From Anaspis maculata (lineage: Eukaryota > Arthropoda > Insecta > Coleoptera > Scraptiidae), in the NCBI GenBank assembly GCA_949128115.1, contig OX421966.1, positions 36,473,042 to 36,537,041 on the forward strand: a stretch of DNA of 64,000 nucleotides, read 5' to 3'. The position numbers were made by a program, and so were the translations under genes. Shown here one piece after another: positions 1 to 11,465 of this stretch; within the stretch, counting starts at the first letter, position 1; each line of letters starts with the position of its first letter. The notes beneath the pieces are model-generated. The model saw only the letters and a list, made by a program, of their open reading frames with translations, made no database searches and was not told where the DNA came from.

Positions 1-289
1 GTTAATCATTATTTTCAACGTGGTTGCATTTAACTTAATTTGTTTTTTTTCCACTCATTGTTATTTGGGCTAAGCCTCGGGCTAAGCCCATAAGAAACAA
101 TAAAGTTATTTATTATTTATTATTATTAACTCGCTTTATGATTCAACATAAGCTGGTTTGTCATAGTTTTCTATCAACCTGCCAAATTTTGAAAGAATTT
201 GATCAGTCGTGGCGTAGAAGTTATGAGGGGTCACCTCAAGCACAGAATAATAATACCTCAAGTCAACTTTTCTATGGATGTTTCTACAT
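1..289. other. AT-rich non-coding stretch
   Basis: No gene is recognisable. Around 65-91 there is a short inverted pair built on GGGCTAAGCC, followed by an A-rich and TTATT-rich run that resembles the tail of a SINE. No head or target duplication is visible, so no element is called. Confidence 0.3.
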
Positions 290-1089
290 TATTGATCCTT
301 CCATCCATCCCAAAAATAAAATTTCAAATGACACTACCTACCTTGCGATACATCAAATTGGAGAAAATTAAATTCTCTTTTTGAAAAAGATATTTTCAAA
401 AAAATTTAACTCTACCCCCCTTCTCCCTAAAAATTTTCGGAGTGTCCCTTTCAATATTCTGGACCCCTCAATTTTCTTCAGTTTAGTCAGCATCATCCTG
501 AATAGCTTAAAAGAAGAGAATTTTCGGTGGAAAAAAGTGCCACCCAAATTGACCTCATTGCTCTCCCCCACCTCAACTTTAAAATTTAACAAAATACCAC
601 CCACTTTATGATACATCTAATTAAAGGAAATGGAATTCTCTTTCTAAAAACAATTTTTTTGAAATTTTCAACCCCTTCTCCATTTAACTGGACATTTGGA
701 GTATTTTAGTAGGAAAACGGGGGTTTCAAAAATTTCGAAAAAATTGTGCCCATGGAGAGAATTCAATTCCCTTTCATTTGATGTATCACAAAGTAGGTAT
801 TGTCATTTTAGATTTTTGAGGTGAGGAGGGGGGAGCGAAGGGGTGAATTTGGGTGGCACTTTTTCCATAGAAAATTTTCTCTTTCGATGCTGTGCAGGAT
901 GACGTTGACTGCATTGAAGAGAATTGAGAGGTCAAGAATATTTAATTGGACACTCAGAGGATTTAGGGGGGAAGAGGAGTGGGGTCAAAAATTTTAGAAA
1001 TATTTTTTCAGAAAGAGTTGAAAAACTTCTGTTGAATTTAATGTATCGCAAAGAAGAGTGTCATTTGTAATTTCCGAGGGGCCAACCAC

Positions 1090-1285
1090 TCCGAGAATAC
1101 CTGTACAAAATGTTCAGAATACTTAGGAAATACTAGGGACTACTTGGAGAATACTAGGAAATATATGGAAATACCGGGAATATTCGGGAATACTCGGGAA
1201 TACTTGGGAATACATGGGAATACTCGGGAAAATGCGGGAATATCAGGAAATATCTAGGAATACCTAGAAAATACTTGTATCAGAA
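1090..1285 (+). repeat. ~10-bp imperfect tandem repeat, left subterminal array
   Basis: Degenerate repeats of a GGGAATACTT-like unit, about 10 bp per unit, starting just inside the left terminal repeat of the 1075-3910 transposon. The motif GAATACCTGTACAAAAT marks its edge. The same unit occurs in the same strand orientation at the other end of the transposon. Confidence 0.8.
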
Positions 1286-1639
1286 AATCTCAACAGAGAT
1301 AGGGAGACGAGCCGTTTCCGTTCGAAAATTTCGTCGTTCGAGAGAAAAACAAGACAGAGAGAACAACACAGTTCGAGGGTAAAAGAATCGGTGCTGTGAA
1401 TTTCTGGGAAAAAGCGTTAATAAAGGGAAGTGTAGACCAAATTGTCATTCATTTTTAAGCATTGCTCCTCCTGATACATGCGTAAAATAGTAGTAATATT
1501 TATACGAGAACTTTCATAGAATTAACAGCTATTATTACCTATTTTGATCTTGTTCACCTAATCTGAAAAATATTGTAGATTAGCTCGAAATTCGTGTGGA
1601 AATATTATCAGGTACCTGTGTGGCGAGGTATATGGCATA

Positions 1640-2010
1640 ATAAACAAGTGAATATCCCCTCACGTGCGTGAGTCGTAATAGCGCATTTTCTTAGGGCAGA
1701 TCTGTCATTGATGAAAGTCAAGGTTGAAAATAAGAATGTTCATACGAGGCAAGAGTAAGTTTCATGTCAATCGTTCCACTAAATAAATGAGAGATTTCAA
1801 GGTGGCGGCGGAACCATAAAATTCAGTTTGAAAATAAGAATGATCATACTATCATACTTGACAACGGTAAGTTTCAAGTTCCATGAAAATCGTTCCACTG
1901 ATAAGAAATTCCAATATGGCGGCCAAGATGGCGGCAAAACCATGAAATTCAGTGGAACGATTTTCATGGAACTTGGAACTTACCCTTGTCTCGTATGTTC
2001 AATCTTATTT
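1640..2010 (+). mobile_element. Family Q fragment: terminal hairpin box plus ~118-bp units
   Basis: Starts with the conserved box containing CTCACGTGCGTGAG (1659-1672) and TAGCGCATTTTCTTA, then two units of the roughly 118-bp repeat with GGCGGCCAAGATGGCGG. The same box occurs near 26980 (minus strand) and 56530. At about 1958 the repeat unit switches orientation and runs into a second copy. No coding capacity. Confidence 0.65.
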
Positions 2011-2665
2011 TTAGCGCATTGTCTTGAGAAAATAAGGCTTATATGGCCGGTTTATCTGTCTGTCCACCTGTCCGTGTATGAATTGAGAAGTTTACTCCTC
2101 CTCGGGGAATGAAGCTATAGGGCCTTGGAACTTTTTCCGTTGGATAGCTGATGATTCCAAGGGTGGTCAATGGGATTTTTGTATCCATACATAGTTATCA
2201 TTATCATTATCAAAAACCAAAAACTTCCTGTGGACTTCAAAGAAATTGAACTTCTCCTCGGGGAATGAAGCTAGAGCCCTGGAACTTTTTCTGATGGATA
2301 GTCAAGGTTCTCAGGGGTGACCAATAGGCAGATTGGATTTCATGGTTGCGAAGCCATCTTGGTCACCATATTGAAATCTCTGATTAGTGGAACGATTTTC
2401 ATGAAACTTGGAACTTACCCTTGTCTCGTATGATCATTCTCATTCTCAAGCCAAGTTTCATAATTGCGCCGCCATCTTGGCCGCCACATTGAATTATTTA
2501 TTAGTGAAACGATTGTCATGAAACTTGGAAATCTTGGAACTTACTCTTGTCTCGTATCAACATTCTTATTTTCAAGCTGAATTTCATGATTCCACCGCCA
2601 TCTTCGCCGTCATATTGAAATTTCTCATTAGTGGAACGATTGTCATGAAACGTGAAACTTGAAGA
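2011..2665 (-). mobile_element. Family Q copy, reversed
   Basis: Read on the minus strand this holds 118-bp units containing GCCGCCATCTTGG (2665 down to about 2340), a block ending in CCGGCCATATAAG, a degenerate GACA microsatellite (about 2055-2085) and the terminus AATGCGCTAAAAA at 2013. The order of parts is the same as at 33165-34340 and 52115-53035. Confidence 0.65.
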
Positions 2666-2700
2666 ATCATCTCTCAAAATTTGTCACAACTAGTACCTTA

Positions 2701-2721
2701 CACCCTGTATAATACAGGGTG
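2701..2721. repeat. Head-to-head MITE ends
   Basis: CACCCTGTAT, one A, then ATACAGGGTG: a 21-bp palindrome with a single central base. It is what two abutting CAGGGTG-type element ends at a TA site would look like. Confidence 0.6.
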
Positions 2722-3284
2722 GGTCAATAGTGAGGAATCGGAACACTACGTTTCACCCGTTCAAGATTAAAATATGATTCAAACGCCTATCCACATCGTT
2801 TTTCATTCCGTATCACTCAAAAAAATTCAGTTTCACAGGGTGAGGTGACTTAGGTAAATATAATTCAGGTACCTTACGTATGTCAACTTTTTTCAAATTG
2901 AACATCCTATATTCTGTCACATATTCTTATTAGCCTTTGAAGGCTGATAGTGTATAGGTACCTACAATGCCAATTTCACGTTTTGGTGCGGCGCGGCGTT
3001 ACGGGTCTTGAAATTTGGAATACATTGAGAAGAAGACATCTCTAGCCACATGACATGGCTGTAATGTTCAGGGTGATGAAAAACATCTGAAAGTCGGTTA
3101 TTCACGAAAGTCATAACTTCATTTATTATAATGGCACCCCGTGTATTTTTTGACATGATTGGATTTGTCTGTGGTCTGGCTACATTTTTTATAGGGTATG
3201 TCCGCGGGTATGTCCTATACCTAAAATGCATATTTTTTTAAATATTGGACATTTTTTGTGAAAAATAATTTTTTACACCCTGTA
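2713..3284. mobile_element. Possible CAGGGTG-type element
   Basis: Begins TACAGGGTGGG and ends ACACCCTGTA, with the TA-bounded 7-8 bp termini used by family P, but I see no long internal palindrome. The interior has no gene. The right end abuts the small MITE starting at 3283. Confidence 0.4.
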
Positions 3285-3387
3285 ACGGGTGTTTTTTTTA
3301 TCTGACGTCCAAGTATGCGTGCTTCTGCCGGAAGAAGCCTCATTCGGCCGGAGCACAGCATGCTTAGACGCCAAAAAACACCCGTTA
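3283..3387. mobile_element. 105-bp MITE
   Basis: Arms of about 35 bp, from TAACGGGTGTTTTTT to AAAAAACACCCGTTA, with TA at each edge. It forms a near-complete hairpin with a loop around 3330-3350. Confidence 0.7.
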
Positions 3388-3455
3388 CTGTATCTAAAGC
3401 CAAACCTTATCAAGTCAGACAGGTAAAGCTGTCCTTTTTTCTCATGATGGCAAAC

Positions 3456-3523
3456 ATTTTTTGACGTTTTGATGCGGCGTTGCCAACTGATTTTTTGACG
3501 TTTTGATGCGGCGTTGCCAAAGT
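3456..3523 (+). repeat. 34-bp tandem duplication
   Basis: Two adjacent, nearly identical copies of a unit containing TTGACGTTTTGATGCGGCG (3461 and 3495). A related TTTTGGTGCGGCGCGGCG lies at about 2983. Confidence 0.75.
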
Positions 3524-3689
3524 GATTTTTTAGATCTCAACCTATTATTATTATTATTGTTATTATTTACTAAAAAATAATCTCACTGCTAAGTTTTATA
3601 CTTGATACTTGTAACGTTATAAACCGCGAGGGCGCGTCAATTTGAGGTTTTTAGGCCTTTGACTGCGATATTTTTGAATTTGGGAGCAT

Positions 3690-3890
3690 AAGCAATACTT
3701 TGGGAATACCTGAGAATACTTGGAAATTTCAGGAAATACTGGGGAATACAAGGAAATACTAAGGAATACATGGAAATACTTGGGAATATCAAAAAATATG
3801 GAAGAATACTTGAGAAATAATAGGGAATACATGGAAATTCAGGAATAGGTCGGAAATACATGGTATTCCCGGAATACCTGTACAAAATTT
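3690..3890 (+). repeat. ~10-bp imperfect tandem repeat, right subterminal array
   Basis: Same GGGAATACTT-like unit as at 1090-1285 and in the same orientation, ending at GGAATACCTGTACAAAAT next to the right terminal repeat of the transposon. Translated on the minus strand it gives periodic Tyr/Ser/Phe/Pro peptides, which are artefacts. Confidence 0.8.
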
Positions 3891-4082
3891 CATGAGTGGT
3901 TGGCCCCTCGGTAATTTCAAAGTTGGGGTAGGTGGGGACGAGGGGGCTAAAGATAGAAAATCGCTAATGTATGTTTTAGATGTCCCCCTCGATATAAAAA
4001 TCGACCTGTTTTTGCTCGAAGACATTTTCACTAGGAATCGGGAGTTATTGCAGGTGGATAGTTTTCAAATGATCACCCGGTA

Positions 4083-4489
4083 TGTATGTACCTACTTATA
4101 TCCATTGGATATGGAAATAATGTACGTTACATGGAGTTACTATGAATATTCATTGGATGTTACATTTTTGTCGTTTTTCTCATCCATCTGCAATCCATAT
4201 GCTGTCCTGTCATATTCTTTGAACGCATATTGGAGTACAAATGAATTGCATTCTCAAATCTCTTTTCTACTTATAATGAATGTATGTATTGGTAAAAAAT
4301 CTGTTTGTGTCCCAAAACTTTCCCAATACTAGCAGGATGAACCTACGGAAATTTTTTTTCGAAACGTTTCTTCGGGTGGGAAGTTGGAATTAGAGAGAAA
4401 GATTGATAATACCCTCGAGAATACCTAATTTGCAGAAAATTGAAAAAATCGTCAGAAAAATTTGAATTTTCCGGGAAAATCTTAATTTT
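4083..4489. other. Unassigned sequence
   Basis: No repeat family or gene recognised. A 146-residue open frame begins in the palindromic element and runs through here to 4332. It has no recognisable domain and is treated as chance. Confidence 0.3.
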
Positions 4490-5115
4490 AAGCTCCATCA
4501 TCGAAAACCCAGGCCAAAACCAAGATGAATATTTCGTGGGGCATGTCGAAGTTTACACTGCAGTTTTTTCAAATTCACGGAATGTGCACATTTCATTTTG
4601 AAAAATCACCCCTGGAAAACCGGAACTGTGTCGATTTTAAAAACGGGTCTGCAGGACGCCTAATCCAATCAACTTTCGATATCAGTTAAAATTATTCGAA
4701 AAAAGTTGATCCCTGTCCCCGAGCAGAAATGATTTTTTGAGTGGAGTCCTGCATCGAAAGCGAGTCGTCCTGGCGAGAGGCCCTCTCGGGTGGCAACGGC
4801 TTGGAGAAATTTTGAAAATTCATAATGCCCGACTGGAAAATGGTGCGAAATTGCAACTGCAGACTTAATTTCACTCTTTTATTGTGTTGCTCCCTGCCAA
4901 ATTTGGTTCCAATCCATTGGATAGATTTTGGATAATTAAATTGTAACATTTTGAACTTTGACATTTTTATTATTTGTCAGATGACAGATGACAATATTTC
5001 CAACTGTTCTGAATACAGTTTTTCAAGGGCTTTTAAACGACATACTGCAAGTCAAGTTCTGTGAGATATAGTACAGGAATTTTAGCTGAAATATCACTTG
5101 AACCTCAAAAAAAAT
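4490..5115 (+). repeat. Family R copy 1
   Basis: Shares ordered blocks with 36110-36990 and 37115-38305: AATATTTCGTGGGGC, CGAGCAG.AATG, GCGAGAGGCCCTCTCGGGTG, CTGCAGACTTAATTT, and a TTTGACAGATGACAG-type block. This copy lacks the GACA-rich terminal part. The minus strand has an open frame containing PLPPERASR that recurs in another copy, but I read this as conserved DNA rather than proven coding sequence. Confidence 0.7.
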
Positions 5116-5446
5116 ACTGTAGTCGTGAAAATCACAGGTTCTGTTTGAAATTTTATGCTCTTTCCAAATTTTTGGGTTTCAGAAAAATCCCATCTGAGGC
5201 TTTTTTTTAGAGCTGCCAAAAGTCTTAAAACTGATAATTGCGAACAATTTCAAATTTAGCTTATTTTTTTTATGAGAATTCAAGTATCCACAGTTATGTG
5301 GAGACTGCAAATGTTGAGAATGAACATTTGAACAATTCTGAACCAAACACGATGGAAAATTTTATAGTTCTGTAGGAACATTTTGATTTTTTTCTGTCAA
5401 ATGTATATGATATAGGAAAAATAGTAAAAAAATCTCCAAAACCTTG
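5116..5446. other. Unassigned sequence
   Basis: AT-rich and without a gene. It may be the outer part of the family S arm that starts by 5447, but I could not pair it with confidence. Confidence 0.25.
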
Positions 5447-5811
5447 GAAGAAATATGGACGTCCTGAAAATTTTATATTCTGTTCAGACTTGAATGCCCT
5501 ATACTCGGCCCTATACTACATACCCAAAATTGACAGAAATCCCACCCTGGGGTTTTGAGTTATTGGAGGGGGGTGATCAGTTGCAACTCAAAATGAAGAG
5601 GATGAAACCATAGACAAGGACAAAAGTAGAAGAGGCAAGATACCTGCGCGGCTGTGTAATTTGTAGGCCGGCCATTTTGATTACATAACGGTTTTTCCTG
5701 GCGGCAATTTTAATTATGACAGGTGGGTGACAGTACTGACAGTGTACTTGATGACAGCTACGAAGTTTTAGGTTAGATTGATTTGTTGTGATCGAACTTT
5801 CCTCGGCGCCT
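5447..5811. mobile_element. Family S arm, inverted partner of 11290-11465 and 9290-9412
   Basis: Bases 5447-5600 are the reverse complement, with scattered changes, of 11290-11465 (shared ATATGGACGTC, TTCTGTTCAGA, GGTTTTGAGTTA). Bases 5600-5720 are the reverse complement of about 9290-9412 (TAGACAAGGACAAAAGTAGA, AACGGTTTTTCC). Non-coding. Confidence 0.7.
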
Positions 5812-7600
5812 AAAGGACCCCGCACATTTTATGGGTAAAATGGTTCTCGGTCAAATTGGCTGAAATTTGGATATTTTGTAGGTTTTGGTCCACAAAGGCA
5901 ATGCTGTGAAGCATAATCTATTTGTATGACCAGTTTGCCCGACTGGTCATACATCGCCATCGCCATCGCCATCGCCGACTTGGGCGAAAGGGTGGCTCAG
6001 TCATGTTTTTGTGGCATCATTCAGAAACAAAACGATAGTTTCCCGGGAAACGCCGAAACAGTTCGATTTTTTATTAGATGGATGCAGCTTTCTGTCATGA
6101 ATTCACTCATTTTAGGTACACCCCCCTAAGGGGGTAACTCACCCCCTCCGAGCATTATGAGCAACATAGGTCGAGTTGCATATCGTTGAAAAGGTTTTTC
6201 GATGCTCTTTGCAACAGTGCTACGCTTTTTCAATTCAAGACTATCGTTCTTGAGATAATGAATTTTAAACTCTCAGGTAGTCGGTCATTTTCAAAAAAAT
6301 TAACTGAATTCAGGTCTCGGAATTTTATTGAGTTAGTGTGGGTTCCTAAACTATGAACTAACGATATTTTAACCTATCGTAACAATTTGACTTGATCTGT
6401 AATCCACAGTCTATTACACAGAATAAGAAATTACTTTAGCGTTAAGTTGTTGATTCTACCAGGTCCGAGGAGGGGTTTTAGTGGGTATCCTTTCGAAACT
6501 GTGAGTCCCACACTACCAGGGTGGGACTCAATCACTACCAGGGTACCACCCCAGCCAGGGTGTGCGTGAGTGCATCTCCCCTTCTCCCAAAAAAAGGCCG
6601 CCATCGGTGATTCAACGTTCATCAGAGACTCCCACATTGACAAAATGAAAATTCTTTAACCTGAATTTGTTCAATTTCTTTGAAATCGATCGATTACCTG
6701 GAACGTAGAAATTCATTATGTCAATAAGGACAACTACCTATCTTGATTTGAAAATGCTGAGCACTGTTGCAAACAGCGTTTAGTTCATGTTGAGTTCAGC
6801 TCAGCTTTTTCAATTCAAGATAGTCATTCTTGAGATAATGACTTTTAAAGTTTTAATGTAGATAGTCTCCATAAGGAATTGACCGAATTTAGGTTTAAGA
6901 ATTGCAAATGCACATGCAAATGGTACCAGGGTAGTGTGAGACTCGCAGTTTCGAAAGGATACCCGCTAAAACCCCTCCTCGGACCTGGTAAGATCCGGAC
7001 ATCCTAACGCCAAAGTAATTTTTTCTTCTGTGTAAGAATGTGGGTAACAGACCAAGTAAAGTTGTTAGGATAGTTAAAATGTCAGTAATTCAAGGTTTAG
7101 AAACCCACACTAGCTAAATAAAATCGTTAAACCTGAGTACAGTCACTTTTTTTTTTATTGATCGACTACCTGTAAGTTTGACATTCATTATTTCAAGAAC
7201 AACTGTCCTGAACTGAAAAAGCGCAGCACTGTTGCAAAGAGCCTTAAAAAACCTTTTCAACGATATGCAACTCGACCTATGTTGCTCATAAAGCTCTAAG
7301 GGGGTGAGTGACCCCCTCAAGGGGTTGACCTAAAATGAGTGAATTTATGACAGAAAGCTGGACCCTTCATATAGAAAATCGACCTGTTTCGGCGACTTTC
7401 GGAAAAGTATTGTCTTGCTCCTGAATGATTCCACAAAAACATGACTGAGCCACCCTTTTGCCCCCTGTAGGGAGCAAACTGGTCATACAAATAGATTATG
7501 CTTCACAGCATTTCCTTTGTGGACCAAAAGCTACAAAATATCCAAATTTCAGCCAATTTGACCGAGAACCATTTTACCCATAAAATGTGCGGGGTCCTTT
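5812..7600. mobile_element. 1.8-kb foldback element with AAAGGACCCCGCAC ends
   Basis: Left end AAAGGACCCCGCACATTTTA and right end its complement. The arms pair for most of the length: 5812-5937 with 7470-7600, 6121-6300 with 7114-7325, and 6461-6560 with 6905-6990. No target duplication is visible. The interior repeats a module of about 120 bp four times in alternating orientation. There is a short (CATCGC)n run near 5952-5972. No transposase. Confidence 0.8.
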
Positions 7601-9229
7601 GGTTTTGTGTAAAACATAACAATAGAATTCAATGTTGAGTGTTATTCAATGTTCGTTTCCACGAATTCTACTTTTTGACCGGATATTATGGAATAGTGCA
7701 TTGTACTTGATGACTTTTTGTTAAGAAAGTGAAGCAAGAAAGCCGCTATGGAAGTATGGAGAATGGGGTCCGCAGTTCAATCTCCACTTAGAAGCTGTGA
7801 AACAGATATCGAGGCCTCTGTGTGAAGTGTTCGTTTGGCGTTTTTGTCTGTGTAATAAGTTTGATCGAACCTGATCGAACTCAGCTAATGCATCAATACA
7901 GGATGTCTTGTTATACCTATCGAAATTTGCAAGAATATCAAGCGATTGATGAACCCAGAGATGGGAAGATATCCTTTCCTTTCATACGTAACACTGAATT
8001 TAAATAATCAAATTTCACTCCGGTAACTATATGCCGATCACGTTTTAAATTCAGCAGAAATTAAAACGCGGTTGGCCATGTTCCCTAGGGTGTAACGGAC
8101 GCTGACGGACCAAGTTTCGTGAAAACGGGCTTTTTGTGGCGAAGTCCAGTGAGGTTAGGAAATTTTGACATGAAATGCCAATTCTGGCGTCTCCTCGCAT
8201 CATATTCCGCTACAGTGTTGCCTTGGCTGTTATGACTGTTATCTTGTCAGAATGGCAGGTAAGTGACAGAGTGCCGAGCCGTTCTAGGTTTTAGACACTA
8301 GGCCTTCATTTCTGACCATACATTTGAACAGTTTTCTCAACCTAGTATATAATATGATGGTATATTATGATTCACTATTTTATTCAAAAAAAACTGTTCA
8401 CCAGTCGCCCATTTAAACTGGAGAAAGTCTACCAAAATCAAGACGTCTTGAGCGTTCATATACAATCTTGCAACAGCGGTGTACTCGATTGACAATACGA
8501 ATTCAAGGTCATCTGGGGAAATATTGATCCAACATTACAAATTTGAGCATCCCCAAATATCGCAAAATTGCCAACTTGGCGTGCAAAAATTACCGTTCTA
8601 GTGCTGAATTTAAAAGCTGATCGGCATATAAGTTTTGTTTTTAGTTTTCCACGGGGTGATGGGTTTCGATTGTGGCTCGAGGCAATTGGAATGATGAAGG
8701 AATAACTTGGAAACGTCTTAAAAGAAAGGCTCGGTGCTGCTGATTTGTTCGAGGCATTTCGAAGTAATGTGAACAAAATTTTCTCCAGACTCCCAGGACC
8801 CGATTCAGAACCTCGTTTCGGACAATGATATTTTGAAACAAACAATTCTATCTTAATTGAAAGAACTGTAAGATGCTATTTGAAAATAAGATTAGGTGCA
8901 CAATCTAGCCAAAACGTAAAGCGAAGAGCTGATTCAGTGTGATGTTCAACGAACACTTTCAAACTTGTATTATTTTATCACAAGTAAAACATTGAATATT
9001 TTTCTTGAAATTTTATTCTGTAGCTCAAATCAAGCACATATCGTGGGCCTTATGCCCATACGTGTATGGCCCATACTCGCAGTCGGTCTCCGATTGTCCC
9101 AAGGACTTGAGACATGCGAAGTCGGAGATCGAGCGAAGTATTGACTATGAGTATGAGGATTAGTCAAGGCCGTGAGCAGAAATTCTTGAGTTATTTGTTT
9201 CATTTACAAAGTATAGCCTACAAATTGTC
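7601..9229. other. Unassigned sequence with a strong splice-donor-like site
   Basis: No repeat family or protein is recognised. At about 8250-8265 there is ATGGCAG followed by GTAAGTGAC, an ideal splice donor preceded by an ATG, which could be a short first coding exon, but nothing else supports it. Minus-strand open frames of 129 and 66 residues at 8456-8845 overlap in different frames and show no domain. Around 9053-9095 there are repeated GCCCATA motifs. Confidence 0.25.
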
Positions 9230-10560
9230 TCATGACTGTCATCTGTTTTGACGTCTGTCTATGGTTTTGACTCGCGCGTACTCCCCCCATTTGAATTGCC
9301 GCCTTGGAAAAACCGTTATGACCTAAAAATGGCGGACCCCATGCGATATCGGCTGAAATGGATGCGCAGTGGTTCTTCCTTCTTCTACTTTTGTCCTTGT
9401 CTATGGATGAAACCCGTTAATCCATTGAATGCAAATACATCGCAATTCGACGCATCATATCTCGTTGATACCATTTTGGCACAAAAAGTCTCGATCATTG
9501 TCGAGGGGGGGTCGTGGGAGAGGCGGAGCTCGGCTAGGTGATTCTTTTTGTTTTCCTAGTCATATAGTTATAACCGATCACGACAAGTTTGGTATCTTTT
9601 CCGACTAAATTGAAACCCCTGACCTCGAATCCGATGTGTTAATTTCAATAAAAACAAGTTTGAACAAGTTGACTTGAGAAAACTTGTTTTTTTCTTTGAC
9701 AATTTTGACAGTTTTTTTTTTTCACTGTTAGAGGTCTGAAATCCTCGAAAATATTATTTCAAGAGCCATTAGATTCAAGTGTCTTTTTCACGAAAATCAT
9801 CTAGGTACTCGATGTATTATTTTGTTATTTGATATTAAAAAATCAATTTGAACCTGTGAGTCGGTCCGGCGCGGTTTCTACTAATGACCAGAACACTACA
9901 ACATGCACCTGCAAATAAAACTAGCTCAAACTATCGAACAAATGATAACTTATCTTTAAAAGTTTGAGGATTTCTGCAGAATTGAATTTGCCATAACATA
10001 AAACAAAATCGCTATGGATCGCTCTGCAGGGTTTTGAGTTTGAGCTATTTATATTTGCAGGTGCATGTTGTAGTGTTCTGGTCAGTAGTAGACACCGCGC
10101 CGGATCGACTAACAGGTTCAAATTGATGTATTAATATCAAAAAAATAAAATAATACGTTGGGTGAATGATTTTCGTGAAAAAGACACTTGAATCTAATGG
10201 CTATTGAAATATTTTCGAGGATTTCAGACCTCTAACAGTGAAAAAAAACCTGTCAAAATTGTCAAAGAAAAAAACAAGTTTTTTCAAGTTAACTTGTTCA
10301 AACTTGTTTTTATTGAAATTCACACATCGGATTCAAGGTCAGGAGTTTCAATTTAGTCGGAAAAGATACCAAACTTGTCGTGATCGGTTCTATATGACCA
10401 GGAAAACAAAAAGAACCACCTAGCCGAGCTTCGCCTCTCCCACGACCCCCCCTCAACAATTATCGACACTTTTTGTACCAAAATGGTATCAACAAGATAA
10501 TTATGATGCGTCAAATTGCGATGTATCTGCATCCAATGGATCAACAGGTTTCATTCCCTC
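9230..10560. mobile_element. Family S palindrome, 1.2-1.3 kb
   Basis: Bases from about 9405 to 9985 pair with 9985 to 10555 as one nearly continuous palindrome. Landmarks are CACTACAACATGCACCTGC at about 9893 and its complement at about 10055, and GGGGTCGTGGGAGAGGCG at about 9508 against its complement near 10432. The left flank 9290-9412 is an inverted copy of 5600-5720. No coding capacity. Confidence 0.8.
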
Positions 10561-11465
10561 CATTTTGAATTGAATTCCCTAGAACATAAACAAAATCGCC
10601 ATTAATCGCAAATCGCACTGCAGAGTTTTGAGTTTTTTTAGGGGGAGACAACAGTTCATACCTAGAGTATGAATCTTGCCAAAATGTTATCCTCCTCCTC
10701 GAATAATTCAAAATCATGCAATGTGATTTATGGCGATTTTGTTCATGCTATAGGGAATTCAGTTCTGCACAAATCCGCAAATTTTCAAATATTTATTATA
10801 ATTTTTCCAATAGTTTGAGCTACTCTCATTTAAAGGTGCATGTTGTAGTGTTTTGGTCAGTAGTAGACGACGCGCCGCGCCGGCTCAGGTTCAAATCGAT
10901 TTTTTAAACTCGAGAAACAAATTATACATCGAGTGGATGATTTTCCTGAAGAATACACTTCAATTTATTGGCTTCTGAAAATTTCTCAAATATGAACACC
11001 TCTAACAGTGAAAAAAATCGTCAAAATTGTCAAAGAAAAAACAAGTAGTTTTCTCTGGTTAACTTGTTTTTATTCAAATTTACACAACGGATTCGAGTTT
11101 AGGAGATTGAATTCAGTCGGCAAAGATTCTAAACTTGTCATGATCGGTTCTACATGGCCAAAAAAACAAAATGGACCACCTAGCAGAGCTTCGCCCCCCC
11201 ACGACCTTCCTTCAACAATGATCGATACTTTTTGTGCCAAAATTGTATCAATGGGATATGATGCGTCGAATTATAACGTATTTGCCTCCAATGGATTGAC
11301 AGGTTTCATCCCCTCCATTTCAAGTTGCAGTTTTGTACCCCATCCTCCAGTAACTCAGAACCCCCCGCCCCCGGTGCGATTTTTGCCTATTTTGGATAAT
11401 ATGTTGTAGAGCACTCAATTCTGAACAGAATCTCAAATTTTCAAGACGTCCATATTTTTTCCGAG
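10561..11465 (+). mobile_element. Family S additional single-arm copy
   Basis: A direct-orientation copy of the right arm of the preceding palindrome, with GGTGCATGTTGTAGTG at about 10838 and CTCTAACAGTGAAAAAAAT near 10998. It extends to 11465, where it is the inverted partner of 5447-5600. A shorter copy of the same arm lies at 35855-36110. Confidence 0.75.

Larger units (their letters stand above)
1075..3910. mobile_element. 2.8-kb DNA transposon with 8-bp target duplication (hAT-like)
   Basis: The ends are a perfect 17-bp inverted repeat, CGAGGGGCCAACCACTC at 1075-1091 and its complement at 3894-3910. The insertion is flanked by the direct repeat GTAATTTC (1067-1074 and 3911-3918), and the empty site matches the intact element near 51715. 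An 8-bp duplication is typical of hAT, and P elements also make 8-bp duplications. No transposase frame is visible, so it is non-autonomous. It carries short tandem arrays near both ends, pieces of family Q, and small MITEs, so it has collected other repeats. Confidence 0.8.
290..4082. mobile_element. Palindromic family P element, left end missing, split by a nested transposon
   Basis: Bases 290-1074 match the interior of the complete element at 50813-51883 in the same orientation. Bases 3911-4082 match its right end, finishing in TGATCACCCGGTA. The two halves are separated by an inserted transposon (1075-3910). The left terminal repeat is absent, so this copy is truncated. It has no coding capacity; open frames in it are chance translations of the inverted arms. 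Confidence 0.75.

Noticed and set aside
1090..1285. CRISPR-like array
   Set aside because: Units are about 10 bp, degenerate and without unique spacers, and the genome appears animal.
3617..4031. Tyr/Pro-rich proteins on the minus strand
   Set aside because: They are translations of the ~10-bp tandem repeat; overlapping frames give the same style of peptide.
4692..4964. 90-residue family R protein as a confirmed gene
   Set aside because: Another copy has stops in the same frame, and no domain is recognised; it is kept only as a finding.
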